A DNA stretch of 26,852 bases from an uncultured Oscillospiraceae bacterium. Its GTDB lineage: Bacteria > Bacillota > Clostridia > Oscillospirales > Oscillospiraceae. Position numbers and translations under genes: made by a program. Below the pieces are notes generated by a model. It was not told the DNA's origin and did not search any database. It was given only the letters and a program-made list of their open reading frames with translations. The stretch is from the NCBI GenBank assembly GCA_934661135.1, contig CAKUJA010000018.1, positions 1-26,852 on the forward strand, written 5' to 3'. This document shows positions 1 to 7,126 of this stretch, in pieces; within the stretch, counting starts at the first letter, position 1; each line of letters starts with the position of its first letter.

Positions 1-66
1 GCCCCCTTCACTCTTCCCCCGCGACTCTATCGCAAAACTGCATTCCAGCGTTTTTTGACAGTCTCA

Positions 67-102
67 CGCCGGGAGAATCTGACCGATCCTCCCGGCGTTT
101 TT
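67..102 (+). terminator. Intrinsic terminator hairpin next to the ligA stop
   Basis: A 9-bp perfect stem (CGCCGGGAG at 67-75 with CTCCCGGCG at 89-97) is followed on the plus strand by five T residues at 98-102. It therefore best terminates a plus-strand transcript arriving from left of the window. On the minus strand the same hairpin lies just after the ligA stop but has no T-tract behind it, so it would be a weaker stop for ligA. Nothing else could be assigned in bases 1-66. Confidence 0.65.
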
Positions 103-2075
103 CATTGCATCATGTCCAAAAAATCCTGTTCGCTGAGCACCGGAATGCCAAGCTCGTTCGCCTTTTTCAGCTTGCTGCCCGCATTTTCTCCGGCCACAAC
201 GTAGGTTGTCTTTTTCGAGACCGAGCCGGCCGCTTTTCCGCCAAACGACTCAATCTTTTCCGTCGCTTCCTCGCGCGTGAACAGGCTCAGTGCGCCAGTC
301 AGCACGAACGTCTTGCCCGCAAAGCGCGCGTCCGTCACCTGCTTCTGCGATGTAAAGTTGACCCCAGCCGCGCGCAGCCGCTCGATAAGATCCTGCGACT
401 GCGGATCGGCGAACCAGCTCCGAATGCTTTCCGCAGTCGTCTGCCCGACATCGGGAATGGCCGTGAGCTGCTCCTCCGTGGCGTCCTTCAGCGCGTCCAG
501 CGTGCCAAATGTCGCCGCAAGCACCTTCGCCGCCTTCGTGCCCACCTGCCGGATGCCAAACGCGCAGAGCAGCCGTGATAGATCGTTTTGTTTGCTGTTC
601 TCAATGGCCTTTTCCAGATTTTCCGCCGATTTTTTGCCCTGACCGGGCAGCTCCGCAAATTTTGCGAAGTCCAGATGGTAGAGGTCGGCTGGATTGGCAA
701 TCATTTTCTGCTCAATCAGCGTATCGATAATCGCGCTGCCAAGGCCGTCAATGTTCATCGCCTCACGCGAGACGAAATGCGCCAGATTACGGCTGAGCTG
801 CGCCGGGCATTCCGCGCCGGTGCACCGCATCGCCACGCCGTCCTCATCGCGCGCCACCGGCGCGCCGCAGACCGGGCAGCGATCCGGCAGATGGTACGGC
901 TGCGTGCCCGCAGGACGCTTGTCCAGCTCCACCTCCAGAATTTCAGGGATGATCTCCCCTGCCTTGCGGATTTTTACGGTATCGCCAATGCGAATGTCCT
1001 TTTCCGCGATAAAATCCTGATTGTGCAGCGTCGCCGCCGTGACCGTCGTCCCGGCCAGATGCACCGGCGCGACCACCGCGCGCGGCGTCAGCACGCCTGT
1101 CCGCCCGACCTGCACCACAATGTCCTCCAGCACCGTGGATTTGATCTCCGGCGGATATTTGAACGCCGCCGCCCAGCGCGGGAACTTCGCCGTGCTGCCC
1201 ATCCGCTGCCGGCCGGCAAGATCATTCAGCTTCATCACCGCGCCGTCAATGTCGTAGGAGAGCGCATAGCGCGTCTCGTTCAGCTCTGTAATCAGCCGTT
1301 CCGCCGTGTCCATATCCCGGCAGAGCGCGTACGGGATCACCTTGAAGCCAAGCTCCCGCAGGAAATCCAGCGTGTCGCTATGCGTCTCAAACGACCGCCC
1401 CTCGGCGAGCTGCAAGTTGAATACCAGAATATCCAGCCTCCGCTGTGCCGCGACCTTTGGGTCGAGCTGCCGCAGCGACCCCGCCGCCGCATTGCGCGGA
1501 TTGGCAAAGAGCGGCTTTCCCGCTTTTTCCTGCTGCTCGTTGAGCGCTTCAAACGACGCGCGCGGCATGAACACCTCGCCGCGCACGATCATCCGCGCCG
1601 GCGCGCCCTCCAGGTGCATCGGAATCGACCGGATCGTCTTGAGATTCTCCGTCACATCCTCGCCGATCAGTCCGTCACCGCGCGTTGCGCCGCGCGTAAA
1701 CACGCCGTCCACATACTCAAGCGCCACAGAAAGTCCGTCTACCTTCGGCTCAACGGAATACTCCGCCCCCAGCTCCTCCGTGCGCACCCGCGCATCGAAC
1801 TCCCGAAGCTCGTCGAACGAGAACACATCCTGCAAGCTCTCCAGCGGCACCGCGTGCTGCACCTTCTGAAATTGGCTGATCGCTTCGCCGCCGACACGCC
1901 GCGTCGGACTTGTCGGCGAAGCGTACTGCGGATATTCCTTTTCCAGCTCCTCCAGCCGCCGCAGCATATGATCGTAGTCAAAGTCGCTGATTTTCGGGTC
2001 GTCCAGCACGTAATACTGCCGGTTGTGGTATTCCAGCTCCTTGGAAAGCAGCTCGATTTCCTTCTTTGGCTCCAT
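102..2075 (-). CDS. ligA: NAD-dependent DNA ligase LigA
   Basis: Seals nicks with NAD+ as cofactor in replication and repair. The 657-residue product has the usual LigA length and domain order. The N-terminal Ia region contains the YYVLDDPKISDFDYD motif. The adenylation domain has EPKVDGLSV, with nucleophile Lys near residue 111, and NPRNAAAGSLRQLDP. An OB fold follows, then a four-cysteine zinc finger (CPVC...C...C), helix-hairpin-helix repeats, and a C-terminal BRCT domain starting near FAGKTFVLTGAL. An ATG-to-stop frame extends up to 2255, but homology begins at MEPKKEIELL, and the ATG at 2075 is preceded by GAGGGAAGG, so that start was chosen. It lies 11 bases after the yunB stop. pcrA, yunB and ligA are co-directional; a pcrA-ligA linkage is common in Firmicutes. 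Confidence 0.96.
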   Translation of the reverse strand: MEPKKEIELLSKELEYHNRQYYVLDDPKISDFDYDHMLRRLEELEKEYPQYASPTSPTRRVGGEAISQFQKVQHAVPLESLQDVFSFDELREFDARVRTEELGAEYSVEPKVDGLSVALEYVDGVFTRGATRGDGLIGEDVTENLKTIRSIPMHLEGAPARMIVRGEVFMPRASFEALNEQQEKAGKPLFANPRNAAAGSLRQLDPKVAAQRRLDILVFNLQLAEGRSFETHSDTLDFLRELGFKVIPYALCRDMDTAERLITELNETRYALSYDIDGAVMKLNDLAGRQRMGSTAKFPRWAAAFKYPPEIKSTVLEDIVVQVGRTGVLTPRAVVAPVHLAGTTVTAATLHNQDFIAEKDIRIGDTVKIRKAGEIIPEILEVELDKRPAGTQPYHLPDRCPVCGAPVARDEDGVAMRCTGAECPAQLSRNLAHFVSREAMNIDGLGSAIIDTLIEQKMIANPADLYHLDFAKFAELPGQGKKSAENLEKAIENSKQNDLSRLLCAFGIRQVGTKAAKVLAATFGTLDALKDATEEQLTAIPDVGQTTAESIRSWFADPQSQDLIERLRAAGVNFTSQKQVTDARFAGKTFVLTGALSLFTREEATEKIESFGGKAAGSVSKKTTYVVAGENAGSKLKKANELGIPVLSEQDFLDMMQ

Positions 2076-2086
2076 ATCCTTCCCTC

Positions 2087-2713
2087 TCATTCGTCCAATT
2101 GAAAATACGTATCCGGGACGCTGCCGAGCAGCACCGTCTCCGCCAAAATCACATCGCTCGTCACATCCACGGCCTGCATTCCGGCCGGCGTCAAAAACGT
2201 CACATGAACCAAAAAAGTCATCCAGATCTTCTGCAAGCTCTGATTGATACCGCACGCGGTCATGCTCGAATAAAAATCCGCGTTCGTCATATTGAGCGTC
2301 ACAACCTTGACCGGCAGCCGTACGCCGCGCCCGGCAAAAAACGTCGGCAGCAGCAGACTTCCCAGCGGCACGCCGAGGTCGCGGATCTCCACCTCATCCA
2401 CCAGATCATCCAGCGCGTCAAACACCTCCGCCTTCAGCCGCGCAATCTGCGCCGTGTCGGTTCGCAGCGCCGTCACCGCGCCGGTCGCGTCCTTTTCCAG
2501 CAGAATCAGCTTTCCGTAGTCGGTACCGCCATCGGCAAGCTGGCGGCTCACAGCCGCGGTCAATGCGCCGGACGCCGCATTCACCACCTGAATCTCAGCA
2601 ATCGTGCGGATCATCGGCACAATATGCAGCCGAATGCCCAGCGCCGCCGCGACCAGCACCGTGCTAAGAAGCAGCAGCGCCATCCGCCGGCGTTTTCTCC
2701 GCTTCCGGTTCAT
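2087..2713 (-). CDS. yunB: Sporulation protein YunB
   Basis: A 208-residue protein resembling the YunB family, which is expressed in sporulating cells and needed for normal spore formation; its biochemical role is not established. It has a very basic N-terminus (MNRKRRKRRRM), one membrane anchor at about residues 11-33, then an extracytoplasmic domain. That domain contains the family-like segments VNAASGALTAAVSRQL, LGVPLGSLLLPTFFAGRG and FLVHVTFLTPAGMQ. A good ribosome site (GGAGG, 7 bases from ATG) supports the start. It sits between pcrA and ligA, with 11 bases to ligA, so ligA is probably cotranscribed. A MITE-like element lies immediately upstream. The assignment rests on recognised family patterns, not on an alignment. 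Confidence 0.85.
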   Translation of the reverse strand: MNRKRRKRRRMALLLLSTVLVAAALGIRLHIVPMIRTIAEIQVVNAASGALTAAVSRQLADGGTDYGKLILLEKDATGAVTALRTDTAQIARLKAEVFDALDDLVDEVEIRDLGVPLGSLLLPTFFAGRGVRLPVKVVTLNMTNADFYSSMTACGINQSLQKIWMTFLVHVTFLTPAGMQAVDVTSDVILAETVLLGSVPDTYFQLDE

Positions 2714-2727
2714 GCCACCGCCTCCTC

Positions 2728-2890
2728 TAGGGTAGATCTGAGAACCGTCAACGCACCCGGACAGCGGGTCTTTTCACGCTGCGACGCGCCATTTTTTCTT
2801 GCAATATGCCAGCATTCCTGCAAAAAATATCTTGCTCAGCCCGAAAACTTCTCGCTGCCGATCACATTGCCAGTTTTCAGATACACCCTA
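2728..2890. repeat. MITE-like element, family A copy 1
   Basis: A 163-bp non-coding element with imperfect terminal inverted repeats. The left end is TAGGGTAGATCTGAGAAC (2728-2745). The right end, read inward on the other strand, is TAGGGTGTATCTGAAAAC (2890-2873), giving 15 of 18 matches. Both ends finish in TA, as expected for IS630/Tc1-mariner-type insertion at a TA target. The interior is roughly three-quarters identical by eye to a second copy at 11403-11567. It encodes no plausible protein. It occupies most of the pcrA-yunB gap, 14 bases upstream of the yunB start codon. Confidence 0.8.
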
Positions 2891-2952
2891 GCATTACTTT
2901 ATGCGGGGTCAGGCTCCAAACATGACTACGCGCACGGTTTCCGCGCTGCCCA

Positions 2953-5361
2953 TTATAGCTTTGTCATGTGCTGGCTCGCGGTATTTGCCATCAGCCGCTT
3001 CGTGCCGATGCCGTCAAAGGCAATCTCAAGCAGCGCGTCGTTGCCCATCGGAATCACGGTCAGCACCATGCCGCGCCCAAACGCCTTGTGCTGAATCATG
3101 TCGCCCTTCGCAAACTGGATTCCTGCCTTTTTCGGCGCTGCGCCGGTCAGCGAGGAATACTCCTTACGCGGCGGACGCGGCGCGCGCTGCGCACGTCCTC
3201 CATAGCCGCCCACCTGCGATACCTCGTCGTAGCTCCGCTCTGGCCGCGGCTTGAATCCGCCGCGCCGCTCAATGCACTCCTCCGGCAGCTCGTCGACAAA
3301 CCGCGACGCAATGTTGCTCGTCGTATGTCCGTAGAGCATCCGCTGCCGCGCGTAGGAGATGTTGAGCGTCTGCTTCGCGCGCGTGATCGCCACATAGCAC
3401 AGCCGCCGTTCCTCCTCCATCTCCTCCGGGTCGCCGATGCAGCGGTTTCCGGGGAACAGACCTTCTTCAAAGCCGACAAGATACACGTGCGGGAACTCCA
3501 GTCCCTTTGCCGCGTGCATCGTCATCATCACAACGGCGTCGGCGTCCGCGTCATACTGCTCAATGTCGGTATAGAGCGCAATCTCCTCCAAAAAGCCGTT
3601 CAGCGTCGGCGCGTCGGTGTTCTCCATGTAGCTGAGGATGCTGGATTTCAGTTCTCGCACGTTTTCCAGCCGCGTGCGAGACTCCACATCGTTTTTCTCC
3701 TCCAGCATCGCCACATATCCCGTCCGAATCAAAACCTCCTCGTAGAAGTCCGGCAGCGTCAGCGTGAAAAGAAGCTGCGCGCACTGCTCAATCATATCCG
3801 AAAACGCCGTGAGCTTGACCGCGGCCTTCTCCATGCTCGGATACTCCTTCGCGTGCAGGATGACCTCGTAGAGCGGCACGCCCGCCGTTTCCGCCTGCCG
3901 CTCCGCCATCTCCACGGTCTTGGCGCCGATGCCGCGCGGCGGCTGATTGAGGATACGCCGCAGGCGCAGATCGTCCGCACGGTTGTTAATCAGGCACAGG
4001 TACGCCAGCATATCCTTGACCTCCGCACGGTCGAAGAAGCGCGTGCCGCCGATAATGCGGTACGGAATGCCGTTGCGCTTGAACGCGTATTCCAGCGCGT
4101 TCGACTGTGCGTTCGTCCGGTAAAGAATCGCGTAATCCTTAAAATTCTGCCCCTTCGAGCGCGCGATGATCGAGCCGGCGACGTAGTTCGCCTCGTCCGA
4201 CTCGTTCTGCGCTTCAAACACCTTGATTTTCTCGCCCTGTCCGTTCTCCGTCCAGAGCTTCTTTCCCTTGCGGCCCTTGTTGTTTGAAATAACAGTGTTT
4301 GCCGCATTCAAAATGGCCTGTGTCGAGCGGTAGTTCTGCTCAAGCCGGATGACCTGCGCACCATGATACTGGTGCTCGAAGGAGAGAATATTCTCGATAC
4401 TTGCACCGCGGAACTTGTAGATGCTCTGGTCGTCATCGCCGACGACGCAGATATTCTCATATCCCCCGGCCAGCAGCGACGAGAGCTTATATTGCAGGGC
4501 ATTTGTGTCCTGATACTCGTCGATCAGCACATAGTGGAATTTCCGCTGATAGTAGCTCCGAACCTCGTCAAACCGTTCCAGCAGCTCAACGGTTTTCAGA
4601 ATAATATCATCAAAGTCCAGCGCATTGGCCGCGTGCAGCCGCTTTTGATACTCGCCGTAGATCTGCGAGATCTTCTCCATACGGTAATCTCCGGCCACAG
4701 CCGCCGTCTTGTCAAACTCCGCCGGACTTTGCCTCTTGTCCTTCGCCTTACTGATGACCGAGAGTGCCAGCCGCGGCGGGAACGTTTTCTCATCCATCTG
4801 CAAATCCCGCAGCACATCCTTGATGACGCGCTCCGAGTCCGACGAATCGTAGATCGTAAAGCTGGACGAGTAGCCCTCCAGCCGGTCGATGTCGCGCCGC
4901 AAAATACGGCAGCAGGCCGAGTGGAATGTCATCGCCCAGACGTCCAGCGCTTCCGTGCCAAGCATCCGCTCCAGCCGCTCTTTCAGCTCGTTGGCCGCCT
5001 TGTTTGTGAATGTAATCGCAATGATCGACCACGGCGCGGCGGGATGCAGCGCGCAGAGCGCTTCGGCGCGGGTTTTCATCGTCTCGTCGCCGGTTTTCAG
5101 ATAGGTTTCGAGGAATTCCACGTCCTCCTCTGTGATATAGTCCGGAATTTCATAGGAATCCGCCCCTTCGCCGAACGCGATCAGGTTCGCAATCCGGTTG
5201 ATGAGGACGGTTGTCTTGCCGCTGCCCGCGCCGGCCAGCAGCAGCAGCGGTCCCTGCGTGGTCATCACCGCGCGGCGCTGCATCTCGTTCAGGCTAGAAA
5301 AACGCCGGGCGATGACCGCACGGCGTGCCGTTAAAAATCTTGGTTCCAGTTCTGCTCTCAT
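2953..5361 (-). CDS. pcrA: ATP-dependent DNA helicase, UvrD/PcrA family
   Basis: A 3'-5' superfamily 1 DNA helicase used in repair and in clearing replication obstacles. The 802-residue sequence has the full motif set: AGAGSGKTTVL (Walker A, residues ~43-53), AITFTNKAANELKERL (Ia), VLIDEYQDTN (Walker B), GDDDQSIYKFRGA (III), LEQNYRST (IV), MTMHAAKGLEFPHVYLVG (V) and LCYVAITRAKQTL (VI). A PcrA-type C-terminal domain (FAKGDMIQHKAFGRGMV...) ends the protein. The start ATG has AAGGTGGAGC just upstream. An extra acidic segment of about 45 residues (roughly 63-110) separates motifs I and Ia, longer than in typical PcrA. It has its own promoter just beyond the sigF stop and probably drives yunB and ligA as well. 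Confidence 0.95.
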   Translation of the reverse strand: MRAELEPRFLTARRAVIARRFSSLNEMQRRAVMTTQGPLLLLAGAGSGKTTVLINRIANLIAFGEGADSYEIPDYITEEDVEFLETYLKTGDETMKTRAEALCALHPAAPWSIIAITFTNKAANELKERLERMLGTEALDVWAMTFHSACCRILRRDIDRLEGYSSSFTIYDSSDSERVIKDVLRDLQMDEKTFPPRLALSVISKAKDKRQSPAEFDKTAAVAGDYRMEKISQIYGEYQKRLHAANALDFDDIILKTVELLERFDEVRSYYQRKFHYVLIDEYQDTNALQYKLSSLLAGGYENICVVGDDDQSIYKFRGASIENILSFEHQYHGAQVIRLEQNYRSTQAILNAANTVISNNKGRKGKKLWTENGQGEKIKVFEAQNESDEANYVAGSIIARSKGQNFKDYAILYRTNAQSNALEYAFKRNGIPYRIIGGTRFFDRAEVKDMLAYLCLINNRADDLRLRRILNQPPRGIGAKTVEMAERQAETAGVPLYEVILHAKEYPSMEKAAVKLTAFSDMIEQCAQLLFTLTLPDFYEEVLIRTGYVAMLEEKNDVESRTRLENVRELKSSILSYMENTDAPTLNGFLEEIALYTDIEQYDADADAVVMMTMHAAKGLEFPHVYLVGFEEGLFPGNRCIGDPEEMEEERRLCYVAITRAKQTLNISYARQRMLYGHTTSNIASRFVDELPEECIERRGGFKPRPERSYDEVSQVGGYGGRAQRAPRPPRKEYSSLTGAAPKKAGIQFAKGDMIQHKAFGRGMVLTVIPMGNDALLEIAFDGIGTKRLMANTASQHMTKL

Positions 5362-5410
5362 AGCTCCACCTTTGCCGCCGCCAGCTTAGCGGCGCGTATT
5401 CGATGGCTCT

Positions 5411-5439
5411 ATTTTAGTACATTTTGGCCGTTTTGTCCA
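5411..5439 (-). promoter_or_regulatory. Predicted sigma-A promoter of pcrA
   Basis: Reading the minus strand, TGGACA (5439-5434) and TAAAAT (5416-5411) are separated by 17 bases, close to the housekeeping consensus. The predicted transcript would carry a leader of about 45 bases before the pcrA ATG at 5361. The -35 hexamer abuts the sigF stop codon, so pcrA can be expressed independently of the sporulation operon upstream. Confidence 0.6.
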
Positions 5440-6138
5440 TTACAAAAACTGCCGGAGCTGCCCCAGCGCCTTTTTCTCAATGCGGCTCACCTGCACCTGC
5501 GACACGCCGAGCAGCGCAGCAATCTTCTGCTGCGTCAATCCATGGAAATACCGCAGCTTCACCACCATTCGCTCGCGCTCCGTCAGCTTTGCCAGCGCGC
5601 TGCGCAGCGACAGCGACTCCAGAATCCGATCCTCCATTCCATCCGTGCAGAGCACATCCTCCAGCGAAAAGCCCTCCTCGCCGCTCTCACGCTGCATCGA
5701 TTCCGCCGCTGCGGTCGCCGTCTCCGCCGTCGCAATCTCCTCCGGCGTCAACCCCAGCTCCGCCGCCAATTCAGAAACGGTCGGTTCCCGGCTGAGCATC
5801 CCGGTCAGCCGTGTGCGCGCCTGATGAATCTGCGCTGCGCGCTCCTTCAGGCTCCGGCTCACCTTCACCTGTCCGTCGTCCCGCAAAAACCGGCGGATCT
5901 CTCCCGCGATCTTCGGCACCGCATACGTGGAAAACTGCGTTCCGTAGGCCGCGTCGAATCCGTCCACCGCCTTCAAAAATCCCACGCAGCCGAGCTGATA
6001 GAGGTCGTCCGGTTCCGTGCCGCGCCCGAAGTAGCGCCGCGCGATCGACCAGATCAATCCTGTGTTCTCCACCACAAGTTGTTCCGCAGCCGCGCGGTCT
6101 CCCTGCTGCGCGGCATCGATAAGCGCCTGCGTACTCAA
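5440..6138 (-). CDS. sigF: RNA polymerase sigma factor SigF (forespore-specific)
   Basis: A 232-residue sigma-70 family protein, the third gene of a spoIIA-type operon. Region 2 includes LVVENTGLIWSIARRYFGRG, DDLYQLGCVGFLKAVDGFD and FSTYAVPKIAGEIRRFLRDD. Region 3 starts near REPTVSELAAELGLTPEEI. Region 4 ends with LTERERMVVKLRYFHGLTQQ and the helix-turn-helix IAALLGVSQVQVSRIEKKAL. In known spore-formers SigF directs early forespore transcription and is held inactive by SpoIIAB until asymmetric division. The start overlaps the spoIIAB stop by four bases (ATGA). SigG is closely related in sequence; the gene order decides for SigF. Confidence 0.95.
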   Translation of the reverse strand: MSTQALIDAAQQGDRAAAEQLVVENTGLIWSIARRYFGRGTEPDDLYQLGCVGFLKAVDGFDAAYGTQFSTYAVPKIAGEIRRFLRDDGQVKVSRSLKERAAQIHQARTRLTGMLSREPTVSELAAELGLTPEEIATAETATAAAESMQRESGEEGFSLEDVLCTDGMEDRILESLSLRSALAKLTERERMVVKLRYFHGLTQQKIAALLGVSQVQVSRIEKKALGQLRQFL

Positions 6139-6575
6139 AGGGACTCACCCCGGCGCACAATTTTCCGCTTCATATGTACGCTTGTCCCCTTGCCGACTTT
6201 CGAGGTCACGCGCAGGCTCGTCATAAAGCTCTCCATGATCGTAAAGCCCATGCCGCTGCGTTCCTCGCCGCCGGTGGTAAACATCGGCGTGCGCGCCTTT
6301 TCAATGTCCGGGATGCCGCACCCCTTGTCACGGATGACAATGTCGAGCGTCCGCCCCTCCAAAATCCGGCAGCGCAGCGTAATTGTGCCGATCCGGTCTG
6401 GATAGGCGTGCACAATGCAGTTCGTCACCGCCTCAGAGACTGCCGTCTTAATGTCGCCCAGCTCGTCCATTGTCGGGTCGAGCTGCGCGGCAAAGCACGC
6501 CACAACCGCGCGCGCCAGCGCTTCGTTCGCCGAAAGGCTTGGAAATTCCACCGATAAATAATTTTCAACTTTCAT
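6135..6575 (-). CDS. spoIIAB: Anti-sigma F factor SpoIIAB
   Basis: A 146-residue GHKL-fold ATPase/kinase. In the known system it binds and inhibits SigF and phosphorylates SpoIIAA. Visible motifs are the N-box EAVTNCIVHAYPDR (about residues 48-61), the G1 box DKGCGIPDIEKARTPMFTT and the G2-type box GMGFTIMESFM. The length matches the family. It overlaps the spoIIAA end by 11 bases and sigF by four, so the three proteins are translationally coupled, as expected for partners needing fixed stoichiometry. Confidence 0.96.
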   Translation of the reverse strand: MKVENYLSVEFPSLSANEALARAVVACFAAQLDPTMDELGDIKTAVSEAVTNCIVHAYPDRIGTITLRCRILEGRTLDIVIRDKGCGIPDIEKARTPMFTTGGEERSGMGFTIMESFMTSLRVTSKVGKGTSVHMKRKIVRRGESL

Positions 6576-6894
6576 AGACCAGTCCTCTTTCCTCGATCTT
6601 GACTATCTGCTCCAATCCGGACGCCCGGAGCACCTTCATCGGCTGCGGCGGTACATTTTCCACAATCACCTCGCCGCGCAGCTCCCGCATCCGCCGGATG
6701 CAGTTGATAATAATGGCAATTCCGCTGGAATCCATAAACGTCACATCCCGAAAATCCAGCACGCAGACCGCCGGCAGATACAAATCGATCTTGTTCCCCA
6801 GCACGCGCATCACGTCCTTCGCGCCGTGGTGGTCGATGTCCCCCTTCAGTGCGATCATCAGCCGCTTGTCCTGCAAAAAACTCGTCAGATTCAT
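6565..6894 (-). CDS. spoIIAA: Anti-sigma F factor antagonist SpoIIAA
   Basis: A 109-residue STAS-domain protein. In its dephosphorylated form the family frees SigF by capturing SpoIIAB. The phosphorylation loop FMDSSGIAII (about residues 53-62) is intact, and the STAS core VCVLDFRDVTFMD is clear. The ATG at 6894 was chosen, with GGAG 11 bases upstream and AGGA directly adjacent. A TTG at 6915 would add seven residues (MFGVETG) but lies at the T-tract of a terminator. The gene begins only about 20 bases beyond that terminator. No SpoIIE phosphatase gene is present in the window. Confidence 0.93.
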   Translation of the reverse strand: MNLTSFLQDKRLMIALKGDIDHHGAKDVMRVLGNKIDLYLPAVCVLDFRDVTFMDSSGIAIIINCIRRMRELRGEVIVENVPPQPMKVLRASGLEQIVKIEERGLVYES

Positions 6895-6913
6895 TCCTGT
6901 TTCAACTCCAAAC

Positions 6914-6950
6914 AAAAAATGGACACGCAGAAGCCCTTCTGCGTGTCCAT
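6914..6950 (-). terminator. Strong intrinsic terminator between valS and spoIIAA
   Basis: Positions 6919-6933 and 6936-6950 form a nearly perfect 14-15 bp stem with a very short loop. On the minus strand it is followed by six T residues (6919-6914). It would end readthrough from valS just before the spoIIA operon. The 5' arm overlaps the predicted spoIIAA promoter (see the TATAAT box at 6954-6949). Confidence 0.85.
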
Positions 6951-6977
6951 TATACGTGCTTTGATGAAAATAAACGG
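6949..6977 (-). promoter_or_regulatory. Possible spoIIA promoter (TATAAT box overlapping the terminator)
   Basis: The minus strand shows a perfect TATAAT at 6954-6949, with only a weak -35 candidate (CCGTTT, 6977-6972, 17-base spacing). Initiation would fall near 6942, inside the 5' arm of the terminator hairpin. A SigH promoter, the usual driver of spoIIA in Bacillus, was looked for and not clearly found. The box could be coincidental, but no other promoter separates the terminator from spoIIAA. Confidence 0.4.
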
Positions 6978-7126
6978 TCGAAACGTCAAAAGCAAATCGT
7001 AAATGCTGAAATAACCATTCAAGGTCGCGTCAGCGGATTTTTCGTCAGGCAGGAAAAGGCCGCAGCGCATCCTGCCCGGCTTCGCAAGGCGTTTTCCGCA
7101 GCATGGCGGAAGCGACGCAAGCGATC

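Noticed and set aside
1..58. Possible C-terminal end of a plus-strand gene (frame ending at a TGA at 56-58) before the terminator at 67-102
   Set aside because: Only about 18 codons are visible, with no recognisable motif. The terminator hints at an upstream plus-strand gene, but the frame cannot be chosen.
588..2102. Long plus-strand open frame opposite ligA, and similar ones opposite mutS2 (15402-17039) and pcrA
   Set aside because: They are Arg/His/Leu-rich antisense shadows of confidently identified genes.
5440..6138. Alternative identity SigG for the sigma factor
   Set aside because: The gene directly follows spoIIAA and spoIIAB with translational overlap, which is the sigF arrangement.
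6952..7126. A palindrome-rich gap downstream of valS (CAGGA...TCCTG near 7049-7073 and GCGTCAG at 7027) loosely resembling sequence after family B
   Set aside because: Similarity by eye was too weak to call a repeat copy, and no clear inverted ends were found.
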